The notes under the pieces were generated by a model that was not told the origin of the DNA, did not search any database, and saw only the letters and a list, made by a program, of their open reading frames with translations. From contig JABAKD010000015.1 of assembly GCA_012845835.1 (NCBI GenBank), positions 8,619,967-8,683,966 on the forward strand: a stretch of 64,000 bases of DNA, written 5' to 3'. The position numbers and the translations under genes were made by a program. Within the stretch, counting starts at the first letter, position 1. The number at the start of each line of letters is the position of its first letter. This document shows positions 19,660 to 32,900 of this stretch, one piece after another. This DNA comes from Undaria pinnatifida. Lineage: Eukaryota; Sar; Phaeophyceae; Laminariales; Alariaceae.

Positions 19660-20903
19660 GTGAGTGTTGGATTGAGATTAGGTTGGGGTTGGTTTGTGTT
19701 TGGGTTGGGTTTGGTTAGGGTGGGATAGGTTTGGTTGGGTTGGGATGGGTTGGGATGGCGTGGGTTGGGTTGGGGTGGCGTGGGTTGGGTTGGGGTGGGA
19801 TGTGATGGGTTGGGTTGGGATGGGTTTGGGTTGGTGATAGGTATTCTTGTGTGTCCTATTTAAATTGGTTTCACTGCTGTGTTGTGTTGGGTTATCTTGG
19901 TTAGGCGTTGTGTTGTGTTGTGTCGTGCGTTGTCTTCCATGTGTTGTGTGTTGTGCCGTATGTGTTGCTGTCTTGTGCCAGGTATGCAACATGTTGCATC
20001 GTTATCGTGTTGCTGTGCCCTTTAGCTGGCTTTTGTCGTGTTATGTTGCGGTTAGTGTTGTGTCGTAAATATGTTGTGGTGTTGTGTTGTTTTGCTGGGG
20101 AGTTGTACAGCAGTCGTTGGGTGTTCTTGCTTTTGCATGAAGTGTTCTTGTTATCACATGACCTCATCGCCATACTGTAACTAAGTCCTTCCTTGGTCAC
20201 AAGACAGGCTCCGACATATCTGGAGTGTACAGAAGAATACCTTCAGCATCACATCGGTAAATCTCGTTCAGGCGTGCGAGATGTAGCTCGCGAGTTATGG
20301 GAGTTGTTCGTATTATTTGGAGAGGCCTTCTGGCATAGGGAGTCGACCTGTCTACAGTAGGTTAATCAAAATGAGCATTAGCCAAAAAGGGGTACAGCCC
20401 TCCAAAATTTCGATGAAAAGAGGGACACCGCTTTTCGCCTACGATGCGTACGTCTACATGCTCCTTCAAATTGACTTCAACTTAACGCCTTCAGGGTTGG
20501 ACGAACTTCCATGACCCTTTCTCACCATCCAGCGTTTTATTTAGGTTTTTTCGCGGGTCGGATCTGGCCAGGGTGACCCGGCCCGACCCGTAATATCGCC
20601 CCGGTGGTCTAGTGGTTACCCTCGAATACTACTAGCGTTGGTCCTTGAGTTCGATTCCCACCGTGGTGAGATTTAAATTTATTCGCAGAAATGCCAGGAT
20701 GAACTGCTGAGAGCGCCTAGCAGCGCGGTTAGGTACAATCCGACGCGAGATGACGAGGGAAGAAAATGCTGAACGATTCTCGCGATAAAAATGAAGGCAC
20801 ATGCCGTAGTTGGGAGGGGGGAGGAGGGCCCGCTATGTGACCCCGGAATTCAGTTACTACTGGGAGGGAGGACGAGAGTAGCGCGAGGATAGTAAATGGG
20901 ATG

Positions 20904-20946
<43 letters not shown>

Positions 20947-23900
20947 ACAAGGGCTCCGCATGTGTGCCGGCATTCGCCGGCACACATGCTTCGGGTAGGA
21001 CAGGGCAGCACTTCGACTTGTGCGATTCAATAATACAGAGGAAAAACCGTTACCACACGGCACATAATCTACGGGAGTCGCCGACCTATATCCTTAATGA
21101 GGCCACACAACCCGTAATAGGCGCGATCGGAGCATCACACACAGCTTGCAAAGATGAGTTTCGACAAAATCTTCGATCTCACAGCTGGAGTGTATTTTCA
21201 TTTTTTATAGTAATCTACGCGTGTAGAATGTAAAGTAATGCCAAGAGATCGATATAAACTAACAGTTGACTAGTTACTTCTGCCGTTTCTTGCGTGAATC
21301 CGATTCCGAGCTTCATCATATTTCGATCGGATAAATCCGAACCCACATGCAGACTAACCCTTTAGTCTGGCCACGAAGAGGCGTTTCGAGTGCGGTTCTT
21401 GATGTTTTGACTCGACCAAGCATTCACGGCCAGCAAGGGGTGGCCATGTATCCTTCATGTTCTCTACGTAGCCACTGAGAGGCGAGCACTTAGCCACAAC
21501 TTCTGTTACACCATGCATGATTTATGTAGATCCGAGGCTCGCAGACCGACTGTCTTTGTGTGTATAGTCTGATCGTGGAGAGACTTGTTGACGGTATTCT
21601 GGGCGTGAAACACGGTGGTGCTGCCTTCGTCATTCAATTCCTCGGGTGCTATTATAATGCTGCTACTTGTTGCTGTAGATGACTTTCATCTGGTAGATAG
21701 AACACTAGTATTAATAGTACGCGATAGCACACTAAACTAAGAATTTGACAGTTGAGAATTTCAGGCTCGAGTTTTAGACAAAAATATAAAAACATATACC
21801 TGGTATGGCTTTTTCGTCTGATCGCTGGTCGCTCATTGGCCGGGGATCGTACGTAAAGTAACCATCGTCTAGGGACGATAGGGTCCCATCCCAGGATCAT
21901 AATTCATCCACACATGTGCAACTCTGACCCAGGAACGAAAACGGATAGCACAGGATTGATACCTCCCCGCACAGTGTGGAAGTCCCCAAACCCACCGACC
22001 GGCCGATCTCTGATTGGCTGGGGGTCGTATTGTAGAGCCAGCTCCACCCGGGGACGATAGGGTCCCATGCCCGGCCCAGAGCTCATTCTATATATCTGAA
22101 ATTTTAGACGAACCGGGTAAGAAAACCGAGTTCTCTCGGGTCGACACCGCCCCCCACGGTGTGGAAACCCCAATTCCGTTGGCTAAAATCGCTGATTGGT
22201 TCGAGCTCCACAAAGCCGCCTCACCGGAGGAGGATTATAGAGGCTCACCAACCGTTGGGAGGCAGTTCCGTCGCACACGGGGAGATAGGCCCCATCCACG
22301 GTTCCAAAATCCTCCGAATCTCTGCAGCTCCAACAACGCGGGAACTATCATATAACGATGATCTCCCGGGTCGATACCTCCCCGCACGGCGTGTCAACCC
22401 CGACCCTATTGGCTTATTTGTGATCGGCTGGTAGGCTTTGACCCAATATTAACTCACGATTATTTCGACCGACTCGGGTTTTCTCGCACACTTCTCGCAT
22501 ACGGCAAACATTCGCAGTGCGCGCGCAATTCGACCAGTTTTATTTTTTTTCATGATAGGTCGCACAAAATACCGATTTTGAGTCTAAAATACCAGGTTGG
22601 CGTAATGAGCGAGTACGCTCAAAATGAGGACGAGAAACACTTGAATAGCAACAGCAGCACCAAATGCAATATAAATGGACGGATTAGAGCGCTTTGTATC
22701 CAGGATTCAGCCCCCCCCGGTTACAGGCACAATTTCAACAAAAATGGGGTGTTCGAAGAAAAACAGCATGATAAATGAAACTAAGCGAGGCACAACTCAA
22801 GCATATTAACCGTGGAAAATGGCGTGAAATGAAGCCAAAACAATGCGTATTTGACTCGCATAATAATGGTCGAATAAATCATGGAACACTTGCCCGCACG
22901 TGATCACCTCTTTGTCGCTTATGCGACACCGAAAAAAATTGCTGAAAATCTCGATTTCGTTCGCTTAGGGTAAAAACCTAAGCTCGCTATTGTTTTCGCG
23001 GGATTTCTTGCATACTACTCGCTTAGGGCAAAGATTCGCCTCGCGGCCGTGATTCGTACAAAACACTCGACCTCAGGATGAATCTATACAGCGAGTTGGT
23101 GCCCAGAGCGTCAAAGATGAAGCCGTTCGGGGCATTAGAGTGGTCAAATCGCCATGTCCCGGCATGCTAACAGCCATATATTGTCAAAAACAAATAAGAG
23201 CAATGAGCGCCTGCTTCGGTTTGTCACGGGGCACTCTTGAATCGGAATACCCCCACTGTGCTGCTGTAATTTTTTTGTTGGTGTAGCTTGTTCGAAAAGC
23301 TGTTCTCGTAGTAGTATCAGTTTTTTTTTCCATCCCATTTATTGTCCTTGCACTACTCTCGCCCTCCCTTCCGGTAGTATAACTCAGATCCGGGGTCACA
23401 TAGCGGGCCCTCCTACCCCCTCCCCACGACGGTACGTGCCTGCAGTGTGCGAGAAGAATTCTGCATTTTCTTCCCTTGTCGATTCGCGTCGAATTGTACC
23501 TACCCACGCTGCTAGGCGTTCTCAGCAGTTGTTGATCTTTTTTTTGCATTTCTGCACATAAAACAAGAAGTCATATATCTCACAACGGTGGGAATCGAAC
23601 TCAAGGACCAACGCTAGTAGTATTCGAGGGTAACCACTAGACCACCGGAGCGACCGGCTCTATATAACTCACTAGAAGAGATGATCAATCCGCATTCAGC
23701 AACAAGGAGCACGTCAAGTGGGAAGCAACACAAAATTATTTTATAAAAAATATTCTAACGACGTCGGCTGTGAGTTCGACGAATTTAGGGTCGATACTCA
23801 TATTTGCAAGCGGTGTACTATAATATCGATCGCCCGTCTCTATTTGTCAGTTACGTACCAACACGACCGCTTCAGCATCGGAGACAGGCACCACAGCAAC

Positions 23901-26900
23901 GCCAACAAAGCACGCCATCTACACCGCCTATACTTCTCCAAAGAGTCTTCTCGGGGAAAAGAATCACCCTCCGATGCGATAACGGGACGAACGCATGCCA
24001 CTGGTTTCTTCCGTGGATACCGTCTACCACTATTCGACCTTCGTTTGGCGCAGCTTAACAGCAGGAACGATCTTTCCTCTTGTTTTTTATGTCGAAAATG
24101 TGTTCCCTGTTTTTATACACCTTCCCCATGTCATGAGTCAGACAAAAAGCGTGTGTGTAATATAGCATCAGTGCTCTTACTCGTACCTAAATTACTTGCA
24201 CGAGTATAAACTGTGTCGATGTGCCCGAACTCGTATAATGCCAACCTCGAGGCCGGGGACGCAGCCACTCGTATTGCTGATGTGTGGCTTTTTCTGGCGC
24301 ATTAATTGTAATCACTACCTTCTCGTTTTAGTCATGCGTGCGCTTGCCACGTCTCTCCATGTACATACCTACCTACCGAAATTCAATAAACAAACGCACT
24401 ACTATGATACCTACCGCGGTACCATGGGGATTTTGTTTTTACAGTTCTATTGTTTATTTTGGGACAAAGTATTACGCCAATTTGGAAATAATGTCTTGCC
24501 AAGTTTATTTTCTCGTGTTTTATTCGTTCAAGCGCTGCACAGACGTCAAGCAAACCAAACGCTCCAGAGTACCACCCCAAAAATTCAAAACTTTAGCAAT
24601 TACCGTTTGGAAATGATGTCAATTTTGGAAATTTTCACGCTCTGCAGACATCACTATACAACCGAAGGCTCGAGAGTACCGCCTCAAAACACAAAGAAGA
24701 AAACGCACTTCTCGCTTGTCTCGCTCAGCGTCTATCCGCGTTCACACCGAGGTGCGGAACGGATAAGGCAGGGCGAGGGGCGTTGGAGCCGCCCCCCGAA
24801 GACGGCGCTCGAACGAAGCGATTTGACCGAGAAAAGTCCAGTGTCGATAATCCCATATTGAGGCCGGGGCGAAAAAACTCTTGACCAAATGCCCGTCCCC
24901 TAAAAAAAAGAATCAAAATAGACTATACAAGGGGCTACGCCGGCGGCCTGGACGGCCGCCGGTCGCAGCGCAGGATAGTAAATATTAAGAGGGTAAGAAG
25001 TAATGCCAAGAGTTAGACGAAGTTTGTTAATTCATACTAAAATCATCCTGTTGACCCTGATAGCTACACTGTAGTTGTAAGGGGAGTCGCCGACCTATAT
25101 CCTTAATGAGGACACACAACTCGTAATGCGCGCGATCGGAGTATCACACACAGCTTGCAAAGATGAGTTTCGACGAAATCTTCGATCTCACAGCTGGAGT
25201 GTATTTTAATTTTTATAATATATGGGAGATACTGGAAAGGGAAAATGCCGACAAATTTTTCCCGATTTCCCGTGTGCGGCGGAACAATGCGAGAAGGCAG
25301 CCTGGAAATTATGGGAGAGCATGGCGGTTCACCCCAGCTGGGTGACGCTCTGCGTTGCTACGCAGAAAGGCGCGGCCACAGCTGCTGCTGTGCATATACC
25401 TGCTGTACATATACCATTTGTAGCTTCGTGATGCTGCTGTGCATATACCATTTGTAGCTTCGTCATGCGGCAGGCTCATCATAGCTTCAGCTACTGCTGT
25501 ACATCATGTACATGTACGTGCTGCTGATTTATACGTGCTGCTGTAGACTACCGGGGGTTCAAAAATATTGAGAGTTCGCAGTTCTCCACGACGCCTAGCT
25601 GCTGCTGTGCATATACCATTTGTAGCTTCGTGATTCTGCTGTGCATATACCATTGGTAGCTTTGTGATGCTGCTGTGCATATACCATTTGTAGCTTCGTG
25701 ATGCTGCAGGCTCATCATAGCTTTAGCTACTGCTGTACATCATGTACATGTTACATGTATACGTGCTGCTGTAGACTTCGCAGTTCTCCACTACGCCTGG
25801 GTGGCATATGTTATCGGGGATTACGAACTTTTCTTCCCCAGATCCTAGCACAAACCTCGCTTAGTGGCCTTTACAATGGCGACGCCGGCCAGGTAATCGA
25901 CCCCCCCCCGTGTGTCGGAGGTCAGAGAACACGTACCGAAGGAATAACGCGGAGACATTAGCCCTGTGTGCAGACTACGCACCAAACGTCTCACAGGGCA
26001 CGATTTTTCGGAGATCTCGTCGTAGATCTCGACGTCGAGGCCTCGCGCGCGCGCTACGGCGCCGAGCGGGCGGATCAGCTGAGCCGGTGGTTGCAGGCGA
26101 GGCGGGGGCACGCCTCAGCGAAGAAACCGCGCGGAAAGGCGGTCAGAGGCGGGAGATATCCGCAGACGTAAGGATGTGCATATGTGTTAAGCGAACTAAG
26201 ATATATAGATTTATATATATGAACACCTCCGGAACCGACCCGACTCGACCTGTGGGATTTCCAACACCTTTTGACCTGACCCGACTCGACCCGTGGGATT
26301 TCCAACACCTCTTGACCCGACCCGACTCGACTCGTGGGATTTCCAACACCTCTTGACCCGACCCGACTCGACCCGCGGGATTTCCAGCACCTCTTGACCC
26401 GACCCGACTCGACCTGTGGGATTTCCAGCACCTCTTGACCCGACCCGACTCGACCTGTGGGATTTCCAGCACCTCTTGACCCGACCCGACTCGACCTGTG
26501 GGATTTCCAGCACCTCTTGACCCGACCCGACTCGACCTGTGGGATTTCCCAGCACCTCTTGACCCGACCCGACTCGACCTGTGGGATTTCCAGCACTTCT
26601 TGACCCGACCCGACTCGACCTGTGGGATTTCCAGCACCTCTTGACCCGACCCGACTCGACCCGCGGAATTTTTTTAATATCTCCTGACCCGACTCTCGGT
26701 TCGGGTCCTGACCCGTGAAGCACCTTTTTTTTTTTTAGTGGGTCAGCGTATAGCGAGACAACGGGAGTGGCCGAAAGCGGGGTGTCTGGCTGTACCCCTT
26801 TTTGCTTTTTTGACTTGCTCGCGTGGGGGTATATTGATGCTAAGTTTGGGCTTTTATCCCCTGTCCCCGTGTTTGTCATCGCTTTAACCCTTTGATTTTC

Positions 26901-29900
26901 GTTGCGATGTGGTGGTGGCGTACACCCCTCGGCTGGCTCGAAAAATATGAAAGGTGGCCGGTGGGTGACGTTTCTCGCTCCTGGTTGTTGTGGCCCGCCG
27001 AAAGATGATGTCCCGCGTTAAACAGACGGACGTTAGTCCTTGAGCTCGATTCCCACCGTGGTGGTTTTTTTTTTTTTTTTTTTGCAAAAATGTCCAAAAA
27101 AATAGGATCAACTGTTGTTGAGAGCGCCTACTTTAGCAGCAGTGTGGGTAGGCACAATTCGACGCAAGTCGACGAGGGAAGAAATTGCTGAATTACTCTC
27201 GCGATCAAAAAGAAGGCACGCACGGTAGTGGGGGGGGGGAAGAAGCGCCCGCTATGTGATCCCGGATCTGAGTTACTACTGGGAGGAAGCGCGAGAGTAG
27301 TGCGAGGATAATAAATGGGACGAAGAAAAAATAAGAAATAGAAATTGTAGTGTACGTGACGGTCGACCTCGGTGGTCGTTGTATTCCCAACCGAAAGGTG
27401 CGAAAAGACCTAAAAGACCCGCCGTTCGACCGGCAGATTTTTTACGTCCGGCGGGGATTGTCGTAACCTTTTTTTTTTTTTTTTTGATCCTCCGGCGGAT
27501 GGGGAAACATAAAGCTTAAGCTCACCGCACTTCCACGTATTTTCATACGCGTCGTGTGTCGATTTAAATCAGTTGCTTTCGCAACCCAACGCTAGCTGAC
27601 GCACCCTTCGGGTCCCATTGTAGGTATAGCGTGAGCTGACCCTATCAGTGGTCCTCGTTACAACCCCGGCAGCGCAAGCTGCCATTGTATACGGGTGCGT
27701 GTGTATGTCGACCCGGCCTGTCCCCTGAGGGTCAGGTTCGGTGGAGATTACCACCCGGAATGTCATCTTTCCGGGTAGTGTGGGACTTGCGCAAGCTCAC
27801 CCACTAACAAAACCCCTGGCCATGGGAGATGGCCTTCCGCCGGACTTGGTCCAATTACGGTCCACCCTACCCATTCGGGCGTTGGTCCTCGATTGCCGTA
27901 ACCGAATAGTTGCGAGAGTCGCATCCACTCTCAACCAACCTACCCAGCCCAAGACTATATCTGACGTAGATGACGTTTTCACCATCGCCATTCTCGATGC
28001 GGTGAAAGTAGAGCTAGCAGCTGAACCAAGCGGTCACCGCAGGCGTGGATGGCACGAGTCGGCAGAAGCCTCGTTAAAATAGCACCAACCGGGAAGGAGG
28101 ATGCGCGAAAACTCGTCGCACCCCCCTGCGAAAAGGTCGCGTGGAAGACGGTGAGAGCGGCGTGCGCGACCCCGCGAAAGGTGATAGATGCATGGGTATA
28201 TAGTTATTTCGAACACGTTACTGAAATGGAGAAACTCCTCGCCGAAAACCACTAGCGGGGTTTCTACAAGCGCTTGGGAGGGGCGGTCGGGATGGGAGCG
28301 AAAAAAGCAACAAGAGGAATATTCATCAAGGATGAAAATAGCACATTGTTACGGGACAAGATGCGCGCTCGTGAGCGATGAGCGCGATTTTTCTACAAGC
28401 TCCTTCATTGCGAAATCGCTGACGCTCGCTCGATCCTGCCGTTAACATGCGTTGCGGTGCTATGTGTGTAGTTCACGTCAAACTGATGTTTCCATCGATC
28501 TACATCCAGCACAACCAGCGTCTGTAGCGATGTATTCTAGAGAGACGAGCTCTGTGGTCGCAAACACGAGACAGAGATACACATTGCAATTGCAGCAAGG
28601 GGATTTGGCCGCGCAGTGCCAACCTCAATGACGCTCGGGCGAAAAAAAAAAAGCAAGCCAGCACATCAGACTCTTTACCAAAACCAAAAAAATGTGGCCT
28701 CTGTCTGAGCTGTACATCTGAAGGAATCGAAGACGAGAACCCCCCACCGGCAATGTGCGGTATCCGTCCTTGTGTGTGCTGTGCTGCTGCGCGCACGCCG
28801 CACGGGAGGGTTGCGGTGAGTCTTACCTGGTTACCTAGCCTTTTTCGTCGATACTCTTGTCGTTGGGCAGTTCGGACGGAGTGATGGCGCACACACGAGG
28901 AAGAACGTACGATTAACGATGGAAGCGCACGCTTCGTATGGGGCCGCTGGATTGATGCCGACGACCATGTATAGCTGTCTAGAGTGCAGAGTCTGGAGGA
29001 CCCCGCGTTTCGCGAAATGAAGTGTCCCCCTTTTCGTCACTTTTTTTTTAATGTACCGTTTTTTGTCATTTGCCCTAAACATAGTTTTTTAGTCGTTTAA
29101 GTCATAAATCGCGGAGTACGTCGAGTAGTTCGGCACTAGTCTGTTGACATGATCGTTGACGAGCGCATCTTGCCTGCATATGAGACATGCTTGGGCAATA
29201 CTCTCTATAGTATCAGATATATTTTTCGTATGCCCTAAACAATAGTTTTTTAGTCGTTTAAGTCATAAATCGCGGAGTACGCCGAGTAGTTCGGCACTAG
29301 TCTGTTGACATGATCGTTGACGAGCGCATCTTGCCTGCATATGAGACATGCTTGGGCAATACTTTCTATAGTATCAGATATATTTGTCGTATGCCCTAAA
29401 CAATAGTTTTTTAGTCGTTTAAGTCATAAATCGCGGAGTACGTCGAGTAGTTTGACACTAGTCTGTTGACATGATCGTTGACGAGCGCATCGTACCTGCA
29501 TATGAGACATGCTTGGACATTACTTTCTGTAGCATGGATATAAAATTGTTTCGCTCTCTCTAAACTCGGAACCTGAAACTGGCCCGAAGACATACATTCT
29601 GGCACCTGTTATAGATAACTTTTAAGGCACCAAAATTCGCGACTCCTTCACACTTTCGTGTATGGCATATGATACAACAATATCGTTTTGCCCTTTCTCC
29701 AAACTCGATCCCTTGAAAATCGTCCTAAGATACGCAAAACCACTTTTTGTTTAACTTCCAAACACGCACCTACCAGACGGAAAAAGCCGGATCCGCGCGA
29801 TGAGGACACCAAGAAGCCCCCCGCGGCAGCGTCTCTTCTACCGAGTCCGCCCGTGGACGACGACCCTGATCGTCGGCGAGCGCTTAAGCTGGAGTACGTG

Positions 29901-32900
29901 AAGGCTCTGGTCATACACGCCGCTAACCCCCTCGGCCTGTTGGAGAACAAGAATGTGCGACATTTTTTTGGGATGATGAGCCCTAACTTGGGCGTGGAAG
30001 GCCTCCAGAGCAAGTCGGTGAGCGAATTGAAGATTTTGAAGTCGTCTGTTGTTGGTGCACACTCGTAGTAGGAATACGTATGCGTATATACTGGTTATTC
30101 TTAGTTCGCAGGCGAACCTGGCAGTATTGTGTCGACGGATCTCTCCCGCCTCTGACCGCCTCTCCGCGCGGTTTCTTCGCCGGGGCGTGCCCCTCCCCCT
30201 CGCCTGCAACCGCCGCCGTCGCGGGTGCGCCCGCTCGGCGCCACAGTCGAGGCCTCGGCGTTGGATTCTACGACGCGATGTTCTGAAATCCGTGCCCTCA
30301 GTGTTTTTGCGCTTCGTCTCATTGTGGGGCTTTCGTCTTCATCGCCTTCGATTTTGAGGTTTTCGTCTTGTCTGACCCCTGGCTCTCGGGAGCGCCGGCT
30401 ACTCTACCGGCCCCGTCTTTGTGGGCGCCTGGGCAGGCAGCTGTGTGCTCGGATCTAGGACGTAACTAGAATGCCCCTTAAAAGTAGGCCACCCAGGCTT
30501 CGTTGAAAGCTGCTGCTGCTGCTTCGTACCAGGTACCAGGTATGAAACGTGTTTTGACGAGCTGTACGTAGGCGTGCAGCAGCAGGCGGCAGAGCACTTC
30601 TACGTGGTGTGTAAAGCAGCAGCTGTGATCAAACCTTCCTACGAAGACACGCATGCAGAGGAGCTGCTGAACAGCAAGCATTCAGTCGTAGACCCAGCCG
30701 GAGCAAAATCACCGGCAGACTATTTTGGGAGTTTCCACATGTATATATATATATATACCTGGTATGAAATTCCCAAGCGTGTACTTTTTGGTTTGCACAA
30801 TAGTGTTTTGTTTTCGAATTTTATTTTTTATTCGTTTTTCCGAGAGAGAAGCAGAGCCTGTGGCGTTTTTATTTTGTTTTTCCGAGAGAGAAGCAGAGCC
30901 TGTGGCGTTCGGAAGGGCTCGTGATTACGAGCGCGTGCATGGCGAAAGCGGGCTCTGGCGGGGGGCATTGGCGTTTGGAAAGGTGGGAGAAAGGAGCTGG
31001 ATGGGCGGTTTAGGTTCGAAACACCTTGAGCTTGTGAACGCAGGACGGTAACAGAAAAAGAGGCTCGAGGGCGAGAACTAAACTTTTTTTTTTGTTAACT
31101 TGACCAAAGACCATTATGGACGGAAATATAACGGACGTTCGAAGTTCTTATGAAGAATCCCAGCGGTCCCTACATTTCTGTGCGGTGTGCCATACAAAAT
31201 GAGGCGTTCGTACAGCTCGTTCGTTCCCCCGTCATGGCTTGCCCATTCTGCGCGGCCGAAGGCGAAGGGCCCTCCTGATCCAGAGAGGACAGGGCGCTGG
31301 ACTTCGCTCGAATGGAAGGCGTGTCTGCAGAGGGAGGTCGGTCGGGGATTTGATTGTTTCTGGCGAGCGAAACCGCACATCATCTTTCTTCCGCTTTTTT
31401 TCTGCGTGCTCGGCCCACGTACGTTGCGTTGAATGTGTGGGAAGTAGACTAAACATGCTGCGCAAATATTTCCACCGCTTTCTTCCACGACTAAACCTGG
31501 TTCTGCGAGCTGTGACACTGCTGCTGAATTGTCTGTCCGCCGCTGCTGCTGCCTGCAGCTGCCTGCTGCAACTGCTGCAGCTGTTGCGGTGGGTTAGCCT
31601 CCAACAGCTAGTCTGGAATCGAAGAATGTCTCCCAGGAAAACCAAAACTAAACAGGACAAGCCTGGAGTCGAAGAACAACCCTCTGGAGAGACGAAAAGC
31701 CGAGTGATACTTCGTATTCCTTTTCGCGCCCCCAAACCCCGGCCTATACTCATCCCGAGTCATTTTCCCCCAAAGCGGGTTTCCAGTCGTAGAGGCGTTA
31801 AGAAAATCATACGCCTCAGACAAGACGCATAGTTTGACGCGTTTCCCTTGGGCCACCTTGTTTCTTGCTCGCTGATTCGCCGCCACAGGTGAAGAGACTA
31901 TTGGTCGAGATTTACGCCGCCACCACGCGCCCTTTCGCCGCCGCGATGCTGAAGGCTGTCCGGGCCGCGCGCATCCCGATCGTCCACGTCAACGTGGACA
32001 TATGGGCCAGCAAAAGTTCGGGGGAAAAGTACATCGGTAAGGCTAGCCCCCCCCCCCCCCCCGTAGGTTTTGCGCTGTACATGACACTTGCTGCGGTATA
32101 TAAGGTGCACCATTTTTTTTGTGAGGCTCGTAACCACTTGAAGGAGGTCTTTGGCTTCCGAGGCAAAAGCTCATTACGAGTAAACTGATGGTGCAACCCG
32201 GTGGACGAAACCAAAACCCATGGCCTACGTGTAAATATAGAAAGTGTTCCAAAAAATGTTGAAAGGTCGGCAAAATTTTTGAGTTAAAGAGCCTCATAGT
32301 TTAGGAAACCCTTTCGCGTGGCAAAGCAAGGATATGCGACATTCCGACGGTTTCGGGTCGAGTAGCCCCTAGGCCACGGATTTGGTCATCGGTAAAAGGT
32401 GCACCACCTTTTCCCAACGTACCTTGTGTCAAAAACTACCTCAGCACCTTGTATCAACGTACCACATGTCACTGCTGAGAGTGCCGAGCAGGTGGGTAGG
32501 TGCGATTCGACGCGAGTCAACGAGAGGGAAGAAGATGCTGAATTGTTCTCGCGATAAAAAATGAAGGCACATGCCGTAGTGGGGAGGGGGGAGGAGGGCC
32601 CCCGCTATGTGGCCCCGGATCTGAGTTGCTACTGGGAGGGGGCGCGAGAGTAGTGCGAGGATAATGAAAGGGATCAAGAAAAGAAACCATCGTACCTACC
32701 CTACTCTATGCTACGCCACGGTACGCTACTCCACGCCACGCTGCGCACAGGTCTAGGCGTGTCTTACCTCCACAAGGTGCGAGCCGAAAATACCTCATGC
32801 CCACGAACCTTATACAGACGTGGCTTGTGCCAACGTAACCTATACTGTATACGATATCAAGCTACCCCAGTACCTTGTTTCGACGTACCCACCCTCTTAC

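Noticed and set aside
19680-19850. Telomere-like repeats
   Set aside because: GGGTTGGGAT units are irregular and lie just after an exon donor inside a gene.
20597-20670. Functional tRNA gene
   Set aside because: Has A- and B-like boxes, but it is fused to the SINE body, repeated elsewhere with decay, and does not fold into a clean cloverleaf by eye.
26075-26879. Three overlapping minus-strand ORFs of 164-222 codons
   Set aside because: Entirely explained by the 41-bp minisatellite.
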